Shown piece after piece: positions 33,985 to 43,012 of a stretch of 54,310 nt of DNA. The notes below the pieces were generated by a model that saw nothing but the letters and a program-made list of their open reading frames with translations, had not been told where the DNA came from and made no database searches. Positions within the stretch are counted from its first letter, which is position 1; every line of letters starts with the position of its first letter. Origin of the DNA: an uncultured Oscillospiraceae bacterium (GTDB lineage: Bacteria; Bacillota; Clostridia; Oscillospirales; Oscillospiraceae); contig CAKTZP010000002.1 of assembly GCA_934636045.1 (NCBI GenBank), positions 1 to 54,310 of the forward strand, given 5' to 3'. Made by a program: the position numbers and the translations under genes.

Positions 33985-34788
33985 ATGAAACTGAAGAAAT
34001 TATTTGCGGCCATTCTGGCCATTGCAGTGGTTGGTGCACTGTTTGCGGGCTGCGGCAGCTCGAAGGGCGTGACGACCGACGGCTCGACCTCGATGGAAAA
34101 GGTCATCGGCGCACTGGGCGAGGCCTTCCAGACCGACACCGGCATCGCATTTTCCTACAACCCCACCGGCTCCGGCAGCGGCATTAAGGCTGTTCTGGCC
34201 GGCACCTGCGACATCGGACTTTCCAGCCGCAACCTGAAGGACGAGGAAAAGGCCGAGGGTCTGGAGCAGACCGTCCTTGCACTTGACGGCATTGCCATCA
34301 TCGTGAATCCCGAAAACCCTGTAGAAGACCTGGACAAGGACACCATCGCGAAGATCTACACCGGCGAGATCACCAACTGGAAGGACGTCGGCGGCAACGA
34401 CGCGGAGATCGTTCTGATCGGCCGCGAGGCCGGCAGCGGCACGCGCGACGGCTTCGAATCCATCACCGGCACGGACGGCGCCTGCCAGTACCGTCAGGAG
34501 CTGACCTCCACGGGCGACGTCATCACCACCGTGGCCGGCAACCCCGACGCGATCGGCTACGCTTCCCTCGCAGCGATCAAGGACAACGTCAAGGCGCTCA
34601 AGGTCGGCGGCGTGACCCCCACCGAGGAGACCGTCAAGGACGGCAGCTACATCATCCAGCGTCCGTTCGTCCTCGTGACGAAGCAGGGCACCAAGCTCTC
34701 GGACAGCGCACAGAAGTTCTTTGACTACATCACCTCGGCGGATGCCGCTGCGGTCATCTCGGCTGCGGGCGCGGTGCCGGTGAACTGA
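33985..34788 (+). CDS. pstS: Phosphate ABC transporter substrate-binding lipoprotein PstS
   Basis: A 267-residue lipoprotein with lipobox LFAGC (Cys23) that binds phosphate outside the membrane. Phosphate-binding signatures: DGSTSMEKVIGALGEAF, YNPTGSGSGIKAVLAGTCDI, GLSSRNLKDEE, and IGREAGSGTRDGFESI with the SGTR loop. AAGGAG precedes the ATG at 33985; an in-frame upstream extension starting near 33751 runs through the terminator region and is rejected. It is first in pstSCAB-phoU-phoP-phoR and probably expressed under phosphate limitation. Confidence 0.96.
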   Translation: MKLKKLFAAILAIAVVGALFAGCGSSKGVTTDGSTSMEKVIGALGEAFQTDTGIAFSYNPTGSGSGIKAVLAGTCDIGLSSRNLKDEEKAEGLEQTVLALDGIAIIVNPENPVEDLDKDTIAKIYTGEITNWKDVGGNDAEIVLIGREAGSGTRDGFESITGTDGACQYRQELTSTGDVITTVAGNPDAIGYASLAAIKDNVKALKVGGVTPTEETVKDGSYIIQRPFVLVTKQGTKLSDSAQKFFDYITSADAAAVISAAGAVPVN

Positions 34789-34813
34789 GACGGCGGTCGG
34801 AGGAACGCAGGCT

Positions 34814-35680
34814 ATGAAGAAAAAACGGCGCATGGAAGCAATCATTCACGGCGGCTTTCTGCTGCTCGGGCTGGTCACGGTAGGCTTTGTCCTGCTCATC
34901 ACGGTGTATCTCGTGATCGCCGGCCTGCCCGGGCTGCGCCGGATCGGTTTGACGGACTTTTTGTTCGGCACGGTATGGGAATCCACGGCGGCGGAGCCCT
35001 CGTTCGGAATTCTCCCGTTCCTGCTGACCTCGATTTACGGAACGGCGGGCGCAATTGCGCTCGGCGTTCCCGTCGGTTTTCTGACCGCCGTCTACCTTTC
35101 CAAGGTCGCCCGCCCCAAGGTGCGCGCGGTCATGCAGACGGCGACGAGCCTGCTGGCCGGTATCCCCTCGGTCGTGTACGGCCTTGTGGGCATGCTGGTG
35201 CTGGTGCCGGGCATCCGCAAGCTTTTCAACGTCCCCGACGGCGCGAGCCTGCTGGCGGCCATCATTGTGCTTTCCATCATGATCCTGCCGTCGATCATCA
35301 AGGTTTCGATGAGCGCGCTCGACGCCGTCCCGAAGGATTACGAGGACGCATCGCTCGCGCTGGGTGCAACGCCGGTTGAGACCTACTTCCGCGTGACCGT
35401 CCCGGCAGCCAAGAGCGGCATTGCGGCGGCGGTCGTGCTGGGCGTCGGCCGCGCCATCGGCGAGGCCATGGCGGTCATGATGGTTTCCGGCAACGTACCG
35501 AACATGCCCTCGCTGTTCCAGAGCGTGCGGTTTTTGACCACGGCGGTGGCCAGCGAGATGTCCTACTCCTCGGGCCTGCAGCAGCAGGCGCTGTTCTCCA
35601 TCGCGCTGGTGCTGTTCCTGTTCATTATGCTCATCAACGCGACGCTCAATTTCTTCCTCAAGCGGGAAAGGAGGGGCTGA
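34814..35680 (+). CDS. pstC: Phosphate ABC transporter permease PstC
   Basis: A 288-residue permease with six membrane helices. FGILPFLLTSIYGTAGAIAL and LLAGIPSVVYGLVGMLVLVP are PstC-typical. The cytoplasmic EAA loop YEDASLALGATPVETYFRVT, which docks on PstB, is clear. It pairs with PstA to form the phosphate channel. The gap to pstS is 25 bases. Confidence 0.96.
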   Translation: MKKKRRMEAIIHGGFLLLGLVTVGFVLLITVYLVIAGLPGLRRIGLTDFLFGTVWESTAAEPSFGILPFLLTSIYGTAGAIALGVPVGFLTAVYLSKVARPKVRAVMQTATSLLAGIPSVVYGLVGMLVLVPGIRKLFNVPDGASLLAAIIVLSIMILPSIIKVSMSALDAVPKDYEDASLALGATPVETYFRVTVPAAKSGIAAAVVLGVGRAIGEAMAVMMVSGNVPNMPSLFQSVRFLTTAVASEMSYSSGLQQQALFSIALVLFLFIMLINATLNFFLKRERRG

Positions 35681-35681
35681 G

Positions 35682-36539
35682 ATGCAGTCTATCCGCAAAC
35701 GCCGCCGCGTGCGCATCGCCGTTTTGCGCGGCCTGATGCTTGCGGCGACCGGCCTGTCCGCGGCGCTGGTCCTCTTTCTGATCGTTTACGTGCTCGGAAA
35801 GGGCCTACCGGAAATCTCTTGGGAGCTTCTGAGCACGTCGCCGAGCTACCTTTCCGATAAAATCGGCATCCTGCCGGACATTTTAAACACACTGTACATC
35901 CTGCTGGCAAGCCTGCTGATCGTCCTGCCGCTCGGCGTGGGCGCGGCGATCTACCTGACGGAGTACGCGCAGAACAAGCGCCTCGTCGGCACGATCGAAT
36001 ACGCCGCCGAGACGCTGTCCGGCATTCCGTCGATCATCTACGGCCTGGTGGGCATGCTGTTTTTCTGCCAGTTTTTGGGAATGAAGAAATCCCTGCTCGC
36101 CGGCGCGCTGACGCTGGTGATCATGAATCTGCCGACCATCCTGCGCACGACGCAGGAGAGCCTGAAGACCGTGCCGCAGTCGTATCGCGACGGCGCATTC
36201 GGACTGGGCGCGGGGCGCTGGCGCGTGATCCGGGCGGTCGTGCTGCCGGGCTGCGTGGACGGTGTCATCACCGGCTGCATCCTCTCGGCGGGTCGAATTC
36301 TGGGCGAATCCGCCGCGCTGCTGTTCACCGCGGGCTTTGCCCACACGCTCCACGGCGTGATCGAGGGGCTGGTCTCCCCCGGCGCAACGCTGACCGTGGC
36401 GCTGTATGTCTACGCCAAGGAGCAGGGCGAATTCGGCGTGGCCTTTGCCATTGCGGCCATTTTGATGCTGCTGACGATCGTCATTGACCTTGCGGCGGCA
36501 TTGGTAAAAAAATACTTTGAAAAGAGGCGAGCACAATGA
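35682..36539 (+). CDS. pstA: Phosphate ABC transporter permease PstA
   Basis: A 285-residue permease with six membrane helices. [40 protein letters not shown] and the EAA loop [20 protein letters not shown] followed by LPG are visible, with [12 protein letters not shown] near the C-terminus. It is coupled to pstC (start one base after its stop) and overlaps pstB by ATGA. Confidence 0.95.
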   Translation: MQSIRKRRRVRIAVLRGLMLAATGLSAALVLFLIVYVLGKGLPEISWELLSTSPSYLSDKIGILPDILNTLYILLASLLIVLPLGVGAAIYLTEYAQNKRLVGTIEYAAETLSGIPSIIYGLVGMLFFCQFLGMKKSLLAGALTLVIMNLPTILRTTQESLKTVPQSYRDGAFGLGAGRWRVIRAVVLPGCVDGVITGCILSAGRILGESAALLFTAGFAHTLHGVIEGLVSPGATLTVALYVYAKEQGEFGVAFAIAAILMLLTIVIDLAAALVKKYFEKRRAQ

Positions 36540-37291
36540 GCGCGATCATGACGACCCGCGACCTGTGTCTCTGGTACGGCGCGACGCAGGCGCTGAAGAA
36601 TATCAACATTGACATCCCCGCGCAGCGCATCACGGCGCTCATCGGCCCGTCGGGCTGCGGCAAATCCACCTTCCTCAAGACGCTCAACCGAATGAACGAC
36701 CTGATCCCGAGCGTTAAGATCACCGGCGAGGTGACCTATGCGGGACAGAATATCTTTGACTCGTCCGTGGACGTCAACGAGCTGCGCAAGGACGTTGGCA
36801 TGGTGTTCCAGAAGCCGACGCCCTTTCCGATGAGTATTTACGACAACATCGCCTACGGCCCGCGCACGCACGGCATCCGCAGCCGCGCGATGCTCGACGA
36901 GATCGTCGAGCGCTCGCTGCGCGCCGCGGCCATCTGGGACGAAGTGCGCGACCGGCTGAAAAAGAACGCCCTCGGCCTCTCCGGCGGTCAGCAGCAGCGG
37001 CTGTGCATCGCCCGCGCGCTGGCCGTGGAGCCGAAGGTGCTGCTGATGGACGAGCCGACGAGCGCGCTCGACCCCATTTCGACCTCGAAAATTGAGGAGC
37101 TGGCATTGCAACTGAAGGAAAAATATACTATAATCATTGTGACGCACAATATGCAGCAGGCCGTTCGAATTTCCGATTACACGGCGTTTTTCCTGCTCGG
37201 CGATCTGGTCGAGGTCGACACGACGGAGAGGCTCTTCTCCCAGCCGAGCGACAAGCGCACCGAAGATTATATCACAGGAAGGTTTGGTTGA
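36536..37291 (+). CDS. pstB: Phosphate ABC transporter ATP-binding protein PstB
   Basis: A 251-residue ATPase. Walker [21 protein letters not shown], the PstB-specific Q-loop region [21 protein letters not shown], signature [20 protein letters not shown], Walker [14 protein letters not shown] and switch THNMQQA are all intact. Length matches the family. It energises PstCA. Confidence 0.97.
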   Translation: MSAIMTTRDLCLWYGATQALKNINIDIPAQRITALIGPSGCGKSTFLKTLNRMNDLIPSVKITGEVTYAGQNIFDSSVDVNELRKDVGMVFQKPTPFPMSIYDNIAYGPRTHGIRSRAMLDEIVERSLRAAAIWDEVRDRLKKNALGLSGGQQQRLCIARALAVEPKVLLMDEPTSALDPISTSKIEELALQLKEKYTIIIVTHNMQQAVRISDYTAFFLLGDLVEVDTTERLFSQPSDKRTEDYITGRFG

Positions 37292-37292
37292 T

Positions 37293-37955
37293 ATGCGCAG
37301 CAGATTTGACGAACAGCTGAAGACCCTGAATGCGGAAATGATCGAAATGGGCTCGCTGTGTGAGTATGCCATTGCCAGCGCGATCCAGGCGCTGAGCACC
37401 GGCGACGTGTCTCTGGCCAAAAAGGTGCCGCCCATCGCGGCCGACATCGACCGCAAGGAGCGGGACATCGAGACGCTCTGTCTGAAGCTGCTATTGCAGC
37501 AGCAGCCGGTCGCGCGCGACCTGCGGCAGATCTCCGGCGCGCTGAAAATGATCACGGACATGGAGCGCATCGGCGATCAGGCGGAGGATATCGCCGAGAT
37601 CGTCGCCTGCCTCGGCGGCCGGACGGCGCCGGAGACCATCCATATCCGCGACATGGCGCGCGAGGCCACCGCGATGGTGACCGACAGCGTCGATTCCTTC
37701 GTCCGGCGCGACGTCGCGCTGGCGCAGTCGGTCATCGATCACGACGATATCGTCGACCGCTGCTTTGACGCGTCCAAGGAGCGCCTGATCCGGCTCATCA
37801 CCGAGCACCCCGACGAGGGCGAGCTGGCGCTCGACCTGTTAATGATCACAAAATACTTCGAACGCATCGGCGACCACGCCGTCAACATTGCCGAGTGGGT
37901 GATCTTCTCCATCACCGGCGTTCATAAATCCGGACATCAGGAGGTGCACCCATGA
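37293..37955 (+). CDS. phoU: Phosphate transport regulator PhoU
   Basis: A 220-residue all-helical protein made of two similar three-helix units. RSRFDEQLKTLNAEMIEMGS opens the first. KEREIE-type metal-site residues appear as DRKERDIETLC in unit one and HDDIVDRCF in unit two, and the closing RIGDHAVNIAEWV is diagnostic. It links PstB status to PhoR and restrains Pho signalling when phosphate is ample. I chose the ATG at 37293, 10 bases after AGGAAGG; a TTG at 37284 is too close to that site. Confidence 0.94.
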   Translation: MRSRFDEQLKTLNAEMIEMGSLCEYAIASAIQALSTGDVSLAKKVPPIAADIDRKERDIETLCLKLLLQQQPVARDLRQISGALKMITDMERIGDQAEDIAEIVACLGGRTAPETIHIRDMAREATAMVTDSVDSFVRRDVALAQSVIDHDDIVDRCFDASKERLIRLITEHPDEGELALDLLMITKYFERIGDHAVNIAEWVIFSITGVHKSGHQEVHP

Positions 37956-38626
37956 TTTGGTGCGTGGAAGACGACGCCAGCATCCGCGATATCGAGGTCT
38001 ACGCGCTCAATTCCACCGGGCTCGAGGCCAAGGGCATCGAGGACGGCGACGCCTGCTGGGAGGCGCTGCGGCACGAGCGGCCGGAGCTGATCCTGCTGGA
38101 CGTGATGCTGCCGGGGCTGGACGGCGTGGAGCTGCTGCGCCGGATGAAGAGCACGGCGGAGCTGTGCGAGATCCCCGTCATCATGGCCACGGCCAAGGGC
38201 GCGGAATTCGACAAGGTGCGCTCGCTCGACCTCGGCGCGGACGACTATCTCGTCAAGCCCTTCGGCATGATGGAGATGGTCTCGCGCGTGAAGGCCGTGC
38301 TGCGCCGCTGCAAGCCGAAGGCCGTCAGCCATCTGCTGGCCGTGCGCGGGCTGACCGTCAACCTCGACGAGCGCACCGTCACCGTTGACGGGGAGCGCGT
38401 GACGCTGACCTACAAGGAATTTGAGCTGCTGCGGCTGTTTTTGTCGCATCCGGGCATGGTCTTCTCCCGCGACCGGCTGTACAGCGAGGTCTGGGGCGAC
38501 GATTATATCGGCGAAAGCCGCACCGTGGACATGCACATCCGTACCCTGCGCGCCAAGCTCGGCCCATATGGCGAGCTGATCGAAACCGTGCGGCAGGTCG
38601 GCTACCGACTGGAGGCGGCAAAATGA
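37952..38626 (+). CDS. OmpR/PhoB-type response regulator (PhoP/PhoB candidate)
   Basis: A 224-residue regulator. The receiver domain has the acidic pocket EDD (6-8), phosphoacceptor Asp50 in LILLDVMLPGLDG, Thr in MATAKGAE and Lys in DDYLVKPFG. The C-terminal winged helix has LTYKEFELLRLFLSHPG and SRTVDMHIRTLRAKLGPYG. Position directly after phoU and before a PhoR-like kinase, with ATGA overlaps on both sides, makes it the Pho regulator. It should bind the repeats upstream of pstS, giving positive feedback. Confidence 0.93.
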   Translation: MIWCVEDDASIRDIEVYALNSTGLEAKGIEDGDACWEALRHERPELILLDVMLPGLDGVELLRRMKSTAELCEIPVIMATAKGAEFDKVRSLDLGADDYLVKPFGMMEMVSRVKAVLRRCKPKAVSHLLAVRGLTVNLDERTVTVDGERVTLTYKEFELLRLFLSHPGMVFSRDRLYSEVWGDDYIGESRTVDMHIRTLRAKLGPYGELIETVRQVGYRLEAAK

Positions 38627-40281
38627 CGAAGAAAATTTTACGGGCAATTCTGTTGGCCTCAACACTGGTGCTTTTGGCGAGCTTCCTCGTCTCGACGCTG
38701 GTGCTTTACAGCTATTTTGGCAAGGTGCAGACCGGCCAGCTGCAGGACGAGCTTGCCCTCGCCGCAGCCGGCACGGAGCAATACGGCCTCGATTACCTGC
38801 ATGCGCTGGGCGAGGAAAGCTTCCGCCTGACGTGGATCGATCAGGACGGCACGGTGCTCTTTGACTCCGCGGCCGACGAAACAACCATGGAAAATCACCT
38901 CAACCGCGAGGAGATTCAGCAGGCCTTTGCCACCGGCCACGGCAGCAGCGCCCGCACGTCCGACACGCTGACGGAAAAACTGCTTTATGAGGCGCAGCGC
39001 CTCGACGACGGCACCGTGCTGCGCATCTCCGTCAGCAGCGCATCCGCCGCGGCGCTGGCGCTGGGCATGCTCCAGCCGGTGCTGTTCATCTTCTTTGCGG
39101 CGCTGGTGCTTTCCGTCGTGCTCGCCACGGCGATGGCCAAGAAGATCACCGACCCGCTCAACCGGCTCGACCTGGAGCATCCGCTGGAAAACAACGCCTA
39201 CGAGGAGCTTGCGCCCCTGCTGCGGCGCATCCACCAGCAGCATCAGCAGATCAGCGGCCAGCTCGGCGCGCTGCGGCAGAAGACCGACGAATTCCAGCAG
39301 ATCACCGACAATCTGCGCGAGGGTCTGGTGCTGCTCGACGGCAGCCGCCGCATTTTGAGCATCAACCCCGCCGCGCGCATCCTCTTCGGCGCGGACACGA
39401 GCTGCGTGGGCGAGGACTTTTTGACCATTGAGCGCCGCCATGACATCAGTGCGGCCATCGAAACCGCCCTGCGCGACGGCCACAGCGAGCTGCGCACCGA
39501 CCGCGACGGCCGGGAATACCAGCTCGACATCAGCCGCATCGAATCCGGCGGCAAACCGCTCGGCGCAGTGCTGCTGTCCTTCGACGTGACGGCGCAGGCC
39601 GGGGCGGAGCGCAGCCGCCGCGAATTCTCCGCCAACGTCTCCCACGAGCTGAAAACGCCGCTGCAATCCATCCTCGGCAGCGCCGAGCTGATTGAAAACG
39701 GCATGGTCAAGCCCGAGGATCTGCCCCGCTTCGTCGGGCATATCCGCAGCGAGGCCGCGCGGCTGGTCGCGCTGGTCGAGGACATCATCCGCCTGTCCCA
39801 GCTGGACGAGGGCGAGCCCATGCCCGCAGAGCCGGTGTCGCTGTACGCCCTGTCGCAGGATGTGCAGCTGGCGCTGCGCGACGCAGCGGAGGCCAAGGAC
39901 GTCACCGTAACCGTCCGCGGCGACGACGGCGCGTTCACCGGCGTGCGGCGGCTGCTGTATGAGATCGTCTACAACCTTTGCGACAACGCCATTCGCTACA
40001 ATGTCGACGGCGGCCGCGTGGACATCACGATCGCTGACGCGCCCGCGCAGGTCACGCTGACCGTCGCAGACACGGGCATCGGCATCCCGCCGGAGCAGCA
40101 GGAGCGTGTGTTCGAGCGGTTCTACCGCGTGGACAAGAGCCATTCCAGAAAGTCCGGCGGCACCGGCCTCGGCCTGTCCATCGTCAAGCATGCCGTCCAG
40201 CTCCACCACGCCAAGCTGACGCTGGAAAGCACCCCCGGCCAAGGCACCACGATCACCGTCGTTTTCCCCAAGCAGGCATAA
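38623..40281 (+). CDS. Sensor histidine kinase (PhoR-like)
   Basis: A 552-residue membrane kinase: helix 1 (about residues 5-30), an outside domain (about 31-140), helix 2 (about 147-168), a short HAMP-like linker, a PAS domain (about 225-325), HisKA with FSANVSHELKTPLQSILGSA (His341), and HATPase with N box CDNAIRYN, G1 VADTGIGIP and G2 GGTGLGLSIVKHAV. The domain order matches PhoR. Its gene overlaps the response regulator by ATGA and a strong terminator follows, so it closes the pst operon. Confidence 0.92.
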   Translation: MTKKILRAILLASTLVLLASFLVSTLVLYSYFGKVQTGQLQDELALAAAGTEQYGLDYLHALGEESFRLTWIDQDGTVLFDSAADETTMENHLNREEIQQAFATGHGSSARTSDTLTEKLLYEAQRLDDGTVLRISVSSASAAALALGMLQPVLFIFFAALVLSVVLATAMAKKITDPLNRLDLEHPLENNAYEELAPLLRRIHQQHQQISGQLGALRQKTDEFQQITDNLREGLVLLDGSRRILSINPAARILFGADTSCVGEDFLTIERRHDISAAIETALRDGHSELRTDRDGREYQLDISRIESGGKPLGAVLLSFDVTAQAGAERSRREFSANVSHELKTPLQSILGSAELIENGMVKPEDLPRFVGHIRSEAARLVALVEDIIRLSQLDEGEPMPAEPVSLYALSQDVQLALRDAAEAKDVTVTVRGDDGAFTGVRRLLYEIVYNLCDNAIRYNVDGGRVDITIADAPAQVTLTVADTGIGIPPEQQERVFERFYRVDKSHSRKSGGTGLGLSIVKHAVQLHHAKLTLESTPGQGTTITVVFPKQA

Positions 40282-40284
40282 AAG

Positions 40285-40328
40285 ACCCGCGGGACACTGA
40301 TTTTCGGTGTCCCGCGGGTTTTTTTGCC
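40285..40328 (+). terminator. Rho-independent terminator of the pst-pho operon
   Basis: ACCCGCGGGACAC (40285-40297) pairs perfectly with GTGTCCCGCGGGT (40307-40319) and is followed by an uninterrupted T run to about 40325. Confidence 0.95.
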
Positions 40329-40352
40329 CACGCGGGCAGTTTCGATTCTACG

Positions 40353-40447
40353 TCCGGAATTCGCGGCGCGATGCACCCGCAAGGGGTATGCCGCATCCGT
40401 AAGGCGGCAAAGCCGCCAACGGCTGCGCTAAGGGCATCGCGCCCTAC
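40353..40447. repeat. Dispersed palindromic repeat with GGCGCGATGC stem, copy 1
   Basis: Closed by GGCGCGATGC (40365-40374) and its complement GCATCGCGCC (40434-40443). A nearly identical ~93-bp copy lies at 44569-44661; they differ mainly in the loop (GGCAAAGCC against TCCTTCGT). No coding potential. Confidence 0.75.
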
Positions 40448-40486
40448 GCAAAGTTTGGGATGGAGCGCAATGACCGCCCCGCATCC

Positions 40487-40615
40487 GTAGGGCGGGGTGC
40501 CCTCACCCCGCCGCTGCCGGCACTACCGAATTTGTCATTGCGAGGAGCGAAGCGACGTGGCAATCCGTTGTCCTAACAGCATCCCACCGCCAGCATCCTT
40601 GATTTTGCTGCAAAC
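40487..40615. repeat. Composite repeat: variable-arm hairpin plus CATTGCGAG half-element, copy 1
   Basis: GTAGGGCGGGGTGCCC-TCACCCCGCC (40487-40512) forms the hairpin. It is followed by GCCGGCACTACCGAATTTGT and then the CATTGCGAG...CAATCCG segment running to GCTGCAAAC. The same composite occurs at 44228-44352 and 48120-48248. Confidence 0.75.
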
Positions 40616-40619
40616 AAAA

Positions 40620-40655
40620 CCGCGGGGCACCGGGTTTCGGTGCCCCGCGGGGTTA
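40620..40655 (-). terminator. Terminator of the PII-like/DUF1538 operon
   Basis: CCGCGGGGCACCG (40620-40632) pairs perfectly with 40638-40650 around a 5-base loop. Read on the minus strand it is followed by TTTTG. It directly follows the stop of the leftward PII-like gene. Confidence 0.85.
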
Positions 40656-41333
40656 TCAATTGAGGCCGAGGGTGGCGTCGATGGGGAGGGAGAAGAGAAG
40701 CCCCTGTGCCTCGGTTTTCGTGCCGCATTTTTCGGCAATGGCGGCCATGAGGTCCTTCTTTTTCTCGCGGTCGGTGACGATCAGGACGAGATCCTGCTCC
40801 TCCTTGATCGCAACGCCAAACTGTTTGGCAATCTGCTCGGAGCTGTCGCGCATGCATTTGAGGATCGTGCCGCCGCGCGCGCCGGCCGCGCGCGCAGCGT
40901 CGATCACATCGTCGCTGAAGCCGCTGCGGACGGAAACGAGGATCGCGCTGTGTTCGCCCATGGTTCGTTTTCCTCCTTCGTTGGTCGAATCATCTTGTAA
41001 GCTGTCGTTTAGTACGCCTGCGATGCGATTTTGCAGGCCCGTGATCGGGATGGTAAAGGCGATGCCGCGGCCTTTTTCCGAGAAGAACAGGCGCTCCTCC
41101 AGCAGGCGGAACACCCGCGGCACGCTCTGCCGCGGCAGAATGCTGGCCGTCAGCAGACGCGTCCGCCCGGAAAATCCGAAAATATCCAGGATTGCCGACG
41201 GCGCCGTGCCCTGTCCGTGCGCGTGGAAGCGAAAATGAACGCCCGCGCGGTCAAAGACATCCTTCAGCTTTTTTTCGCGGTTCAAATCGGTGATCGTAAT
41301 CAAAAAACAGGGGGTCATGTTCAATTCGCCCAT
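40656..41333 (-). CDS. Tandem PII-like protein
   Basis: A 225-residue cytoplasmic protein of two similar ~95-residue halves, each with the PII-like pattern: a beta-strand start (FLITITDLNREKKLKDVFDR; AILVSVRSGFSDDVIDAARA), a Gly-rich turn (HAHGQGTA; ARGGTIL), and a C-terminal FxxPI ending (GIAFTIPITG; GLLFSLPIDA). The second half has KEEQDLVLIVTDREKKKDLM, close to the P-II family. PII proteins sense nucleotides/2-oxoglutarate and gate transporters. The gene is coupled to the DUF1538 gene (start 13 bases inside its 3' end). I infer it regulates that membrane protein. GAGG seven bases before the ATG supports this start. Confidence 0.78.
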   Translation of the reverse strand: MGELNMTPCFLITITDLNREKKLKDVFDRAGVHFRFHAHGQGTAPSAILDIFGFSGRTRLLTASILPRQSVPRVFRLLEERLFFSEKGRGIAFTIPITGLQNRIAGVLNDSLQDDSTNEGGKRTMGEHSAILVSVRSGFSDDVIDAARAAGARGGTILKCMRDSSEQIAKQFGVAIKEEQDLVLIVTDREKKKDLMAAIAEKCGTKTEAQGLLFSLPIDATLGLN

Positions 41334-42844
41334 TGCGCGACCTCCTCAAATTCCACGATTTCGTCCCAAGCCGCCTCGCCGCCATCGGGCAGTGCCTTGG
41401 ACTTGCGATTGAAGACCAGTCCCATGATCTGGATGGTCAGCAGCGGGGACAGCGCGACCAGCGCCACCACACCGAAGGCGTCCGTGACCACATTGCCGCC
41501 CACGCCGACGCACGCGCCCATCGCCAGCGGCAGCAGGAACGTCGAGGTCATCGGGCCGCTGGCCACGCCGCCGGAGTCGAACGCGATGCCGACGAACACG
41601 GGCGGCACGAACCGGCTGAGCACCAGCGCCAGCGCGTAGCCGGGGATCAGGATCCAGTAGATGTTCAGCCCCGTCAGCACGCGCACCATCGCCAGCACCA
41701 CCGCACCCGCGACGCCGACGGACAGCGCAATGTTCATCGTCCGGCGGGACACGAGGCCGCCGGTGATCTCGTCGACCTGATTGTTCAAAACCTGCACCGC
41801 AGGCTCGGCCTTGACGATAAAGTAGCCGACCAGCGCGCCGATGGGCAGCAGCAGCCAGCGGAAGCTGCTCTCGCCCAGCGAGCTGCCGAGCAGATTGCCG
41901 ACCGGCGCAAAGCCGACGTTCACGCCCGTCAAAAACAGCACAAGCCCGGCCGTCGTGTACACAAAGCCGACGAGCATACGGATCGCCTGACGGCGGCGGT
42001 AGTAGCCGGAAATGACCTGAAACAGCAAAAACACACCCACAACCGGCAGAATGCTCAGGCAGACCTCCTTTGCATAATGCGGCAAGGAATACAGGAACTC
42101 GCGCACCATGTCGTGCGTCGAAAGAATGGGGGTCAGCTTCGCGGCCTCGTAGGTCGCCTCCTCGGGGTGGTAGAAGATGCTCAGCAGCAGCACCATCAAA
42201 ATCGGGCCGATGCTGCACAGCGCGATCAGACCGAAGCTGTCGTTGGCGCTGTCGCGGTCGGTGCGGACGGCGCAGAAGCCGACGCCCAGCGTCATGATAA
42301 ACGGCACGGTCATCGGGCCGGTCGTCACGCCGCCGGAGTCGAACGCCACCGGCACAAATTCCGACGGCGCAAAGAACGACACCGCCAGCAGCAGCCCGTA
42401 GAGGATCATCAGCAGCGTGGACAGGCGAATCTTAAAATAGATGCGCAAAAATGCCAGCACCAGAAACAGGCCGACGCCCACGGCAATCGTGTAGATCAGC
42501 ACCTTGTTCGGGATCGAGGCGACCTGATTGGCCAGCACCTGCAGATCCGGCTCGGCCACAGTGATGATAAAGCCCATGAAAAAGCAGCCCAGCACGATCA
42601 GCCAGAGCTTTTTTGTACGGATCATGCCCGTGCCGAGGCCGCGGCCGAGCGGCGTCATGGCCATCTCCGCGCCCAGCTCGAACAGACCCATGCCGACGAT
42701 CAGCAGCGCCGCGCCGCACAAAAACAGCGCCAGCGTCCCGACCTCCATCGGCACGAGCGTGAGACTCAGCACCAGCACGATCAGCGTGATCGGCAGGACG
42801 CTTGTCAGCGATTCCTTCAGTTTTTCTTTTAATTTGTCGTACAT
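41321..42844 (-). CDS. DUF1538 family membrane protein, internally duplicated
   Basis: A 507-residue polytopic protein with about 12-14 helices in two homologous halves. Each half carries AEP(D/A)(L/V)QVL-NQV (LQVLANQV; VQVLNNQV) and AFDSGGV-x2-GPMT (near residues 168 and 419). The repeated AFDSGGV loops probably form a substrate or ion site in an inverted- or direct-repeat transporter. DUF1538 has no proven function to my knowledge; association with PII-like genes suggests a regulated transporter. Translated from ATG 42844, behind a good minus-strand promoter at 42883-42911. Confidence 0.88.
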   Translation of the reverse strand: MYDKLKEKLKESLTSVLPITLIVLVLSLTLVPMEVGTLALFLCGAALLIVGMGLFELGAEMAMTPLGRGLGTGMIRTKKLWLIVLGCFFMGFIITVAEPDLQVLANQVASIPNKVLIYTIAVGVGLFLVLAFLRIYFKIRLSTLLMILYGLLLAVSFFAPSEFVPVAFDSGGVTTGPMTVPFIMTLGVGFCAVRTDRDSANDSFGLIALCSIGPILMVLLLSIFYHPEEATYEAAKLTPILSTHDMVREFLYSLPHYAKEVCLSILPVVGVFLLFQVISGYYRRRQAIRMLVGFVYTTAGLVLFLTGVNVGFAPVGNLLGSSLGESSFRWLLLPIGALVGYFIVKAEPAVQVLNNQVDEITGGLVSRRTMNIALSVGVAGAVVLAMVRVLTGLNIYWILIPGYALALVLSRFVPPVFVGIAFDSGGVASGPMTSTFLLPLAMGACVGVGGNVVTDAFGVVALVALSPLLTIQIMGLVFNRKSKALPDGGEAAWDEIVEFEEVAQWAN

Positions 42845-42882
42845 TCCCTACTCCGTTGAACCTTTCAAAATTGAACGATTTT

Positions 42883-42911
42883 AGTATACTATATTTTGGG
42901 GCAAATGTCAT
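42883..42911 (-). promoter_or_regulatory. Promoter of the DUF1538/PII-like operon
   Basis: Minus strand ATGACA (42906-42911), 17-bp spacer, TATACT (42883-42888). Both hexamers match sigma-A consensus at five of six positions. Confidence 0.75.
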
Positions 42912-42955
42912 GACGATTTTGTAAATTTGTTGATGGCGGAGCATAAAAATAACGG

Positions 42956-42984
42956 TTTACCTCGGCGCACGGGCGTGGTACAAT
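42956..42984 (+). promoter_or_regulatory. Promoter of the FliB-like gene
   Basis: TTTACC (42956-42961), 17-bp spacer, TACAAT (42979-42984); the start codon is at 43013 after AGAGAGG. It is back-to-back with the DUF1538 promoter. Confidence 0.6.
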
Positions 42985-43012
42985 GGTAGCACGACAAGAG
43001 AGGTGACGCACC

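Noticed and set aside
38659..40242. Long minus-strand open frame opposite the PhoR-like kinase
   Set aside because: Antisense shadow; the plus strand has all histidine-kinase boxes and is in an operon.
41333..42832. Long plus-strand open frame opposite DUF1538 (~499 codons, His/Gln/Asp-rich)
   Set aside because: Highly biased composition with no recognisable domain; the minus-strand DUF1538 with duplicated motifs and a good promoter explains the region.
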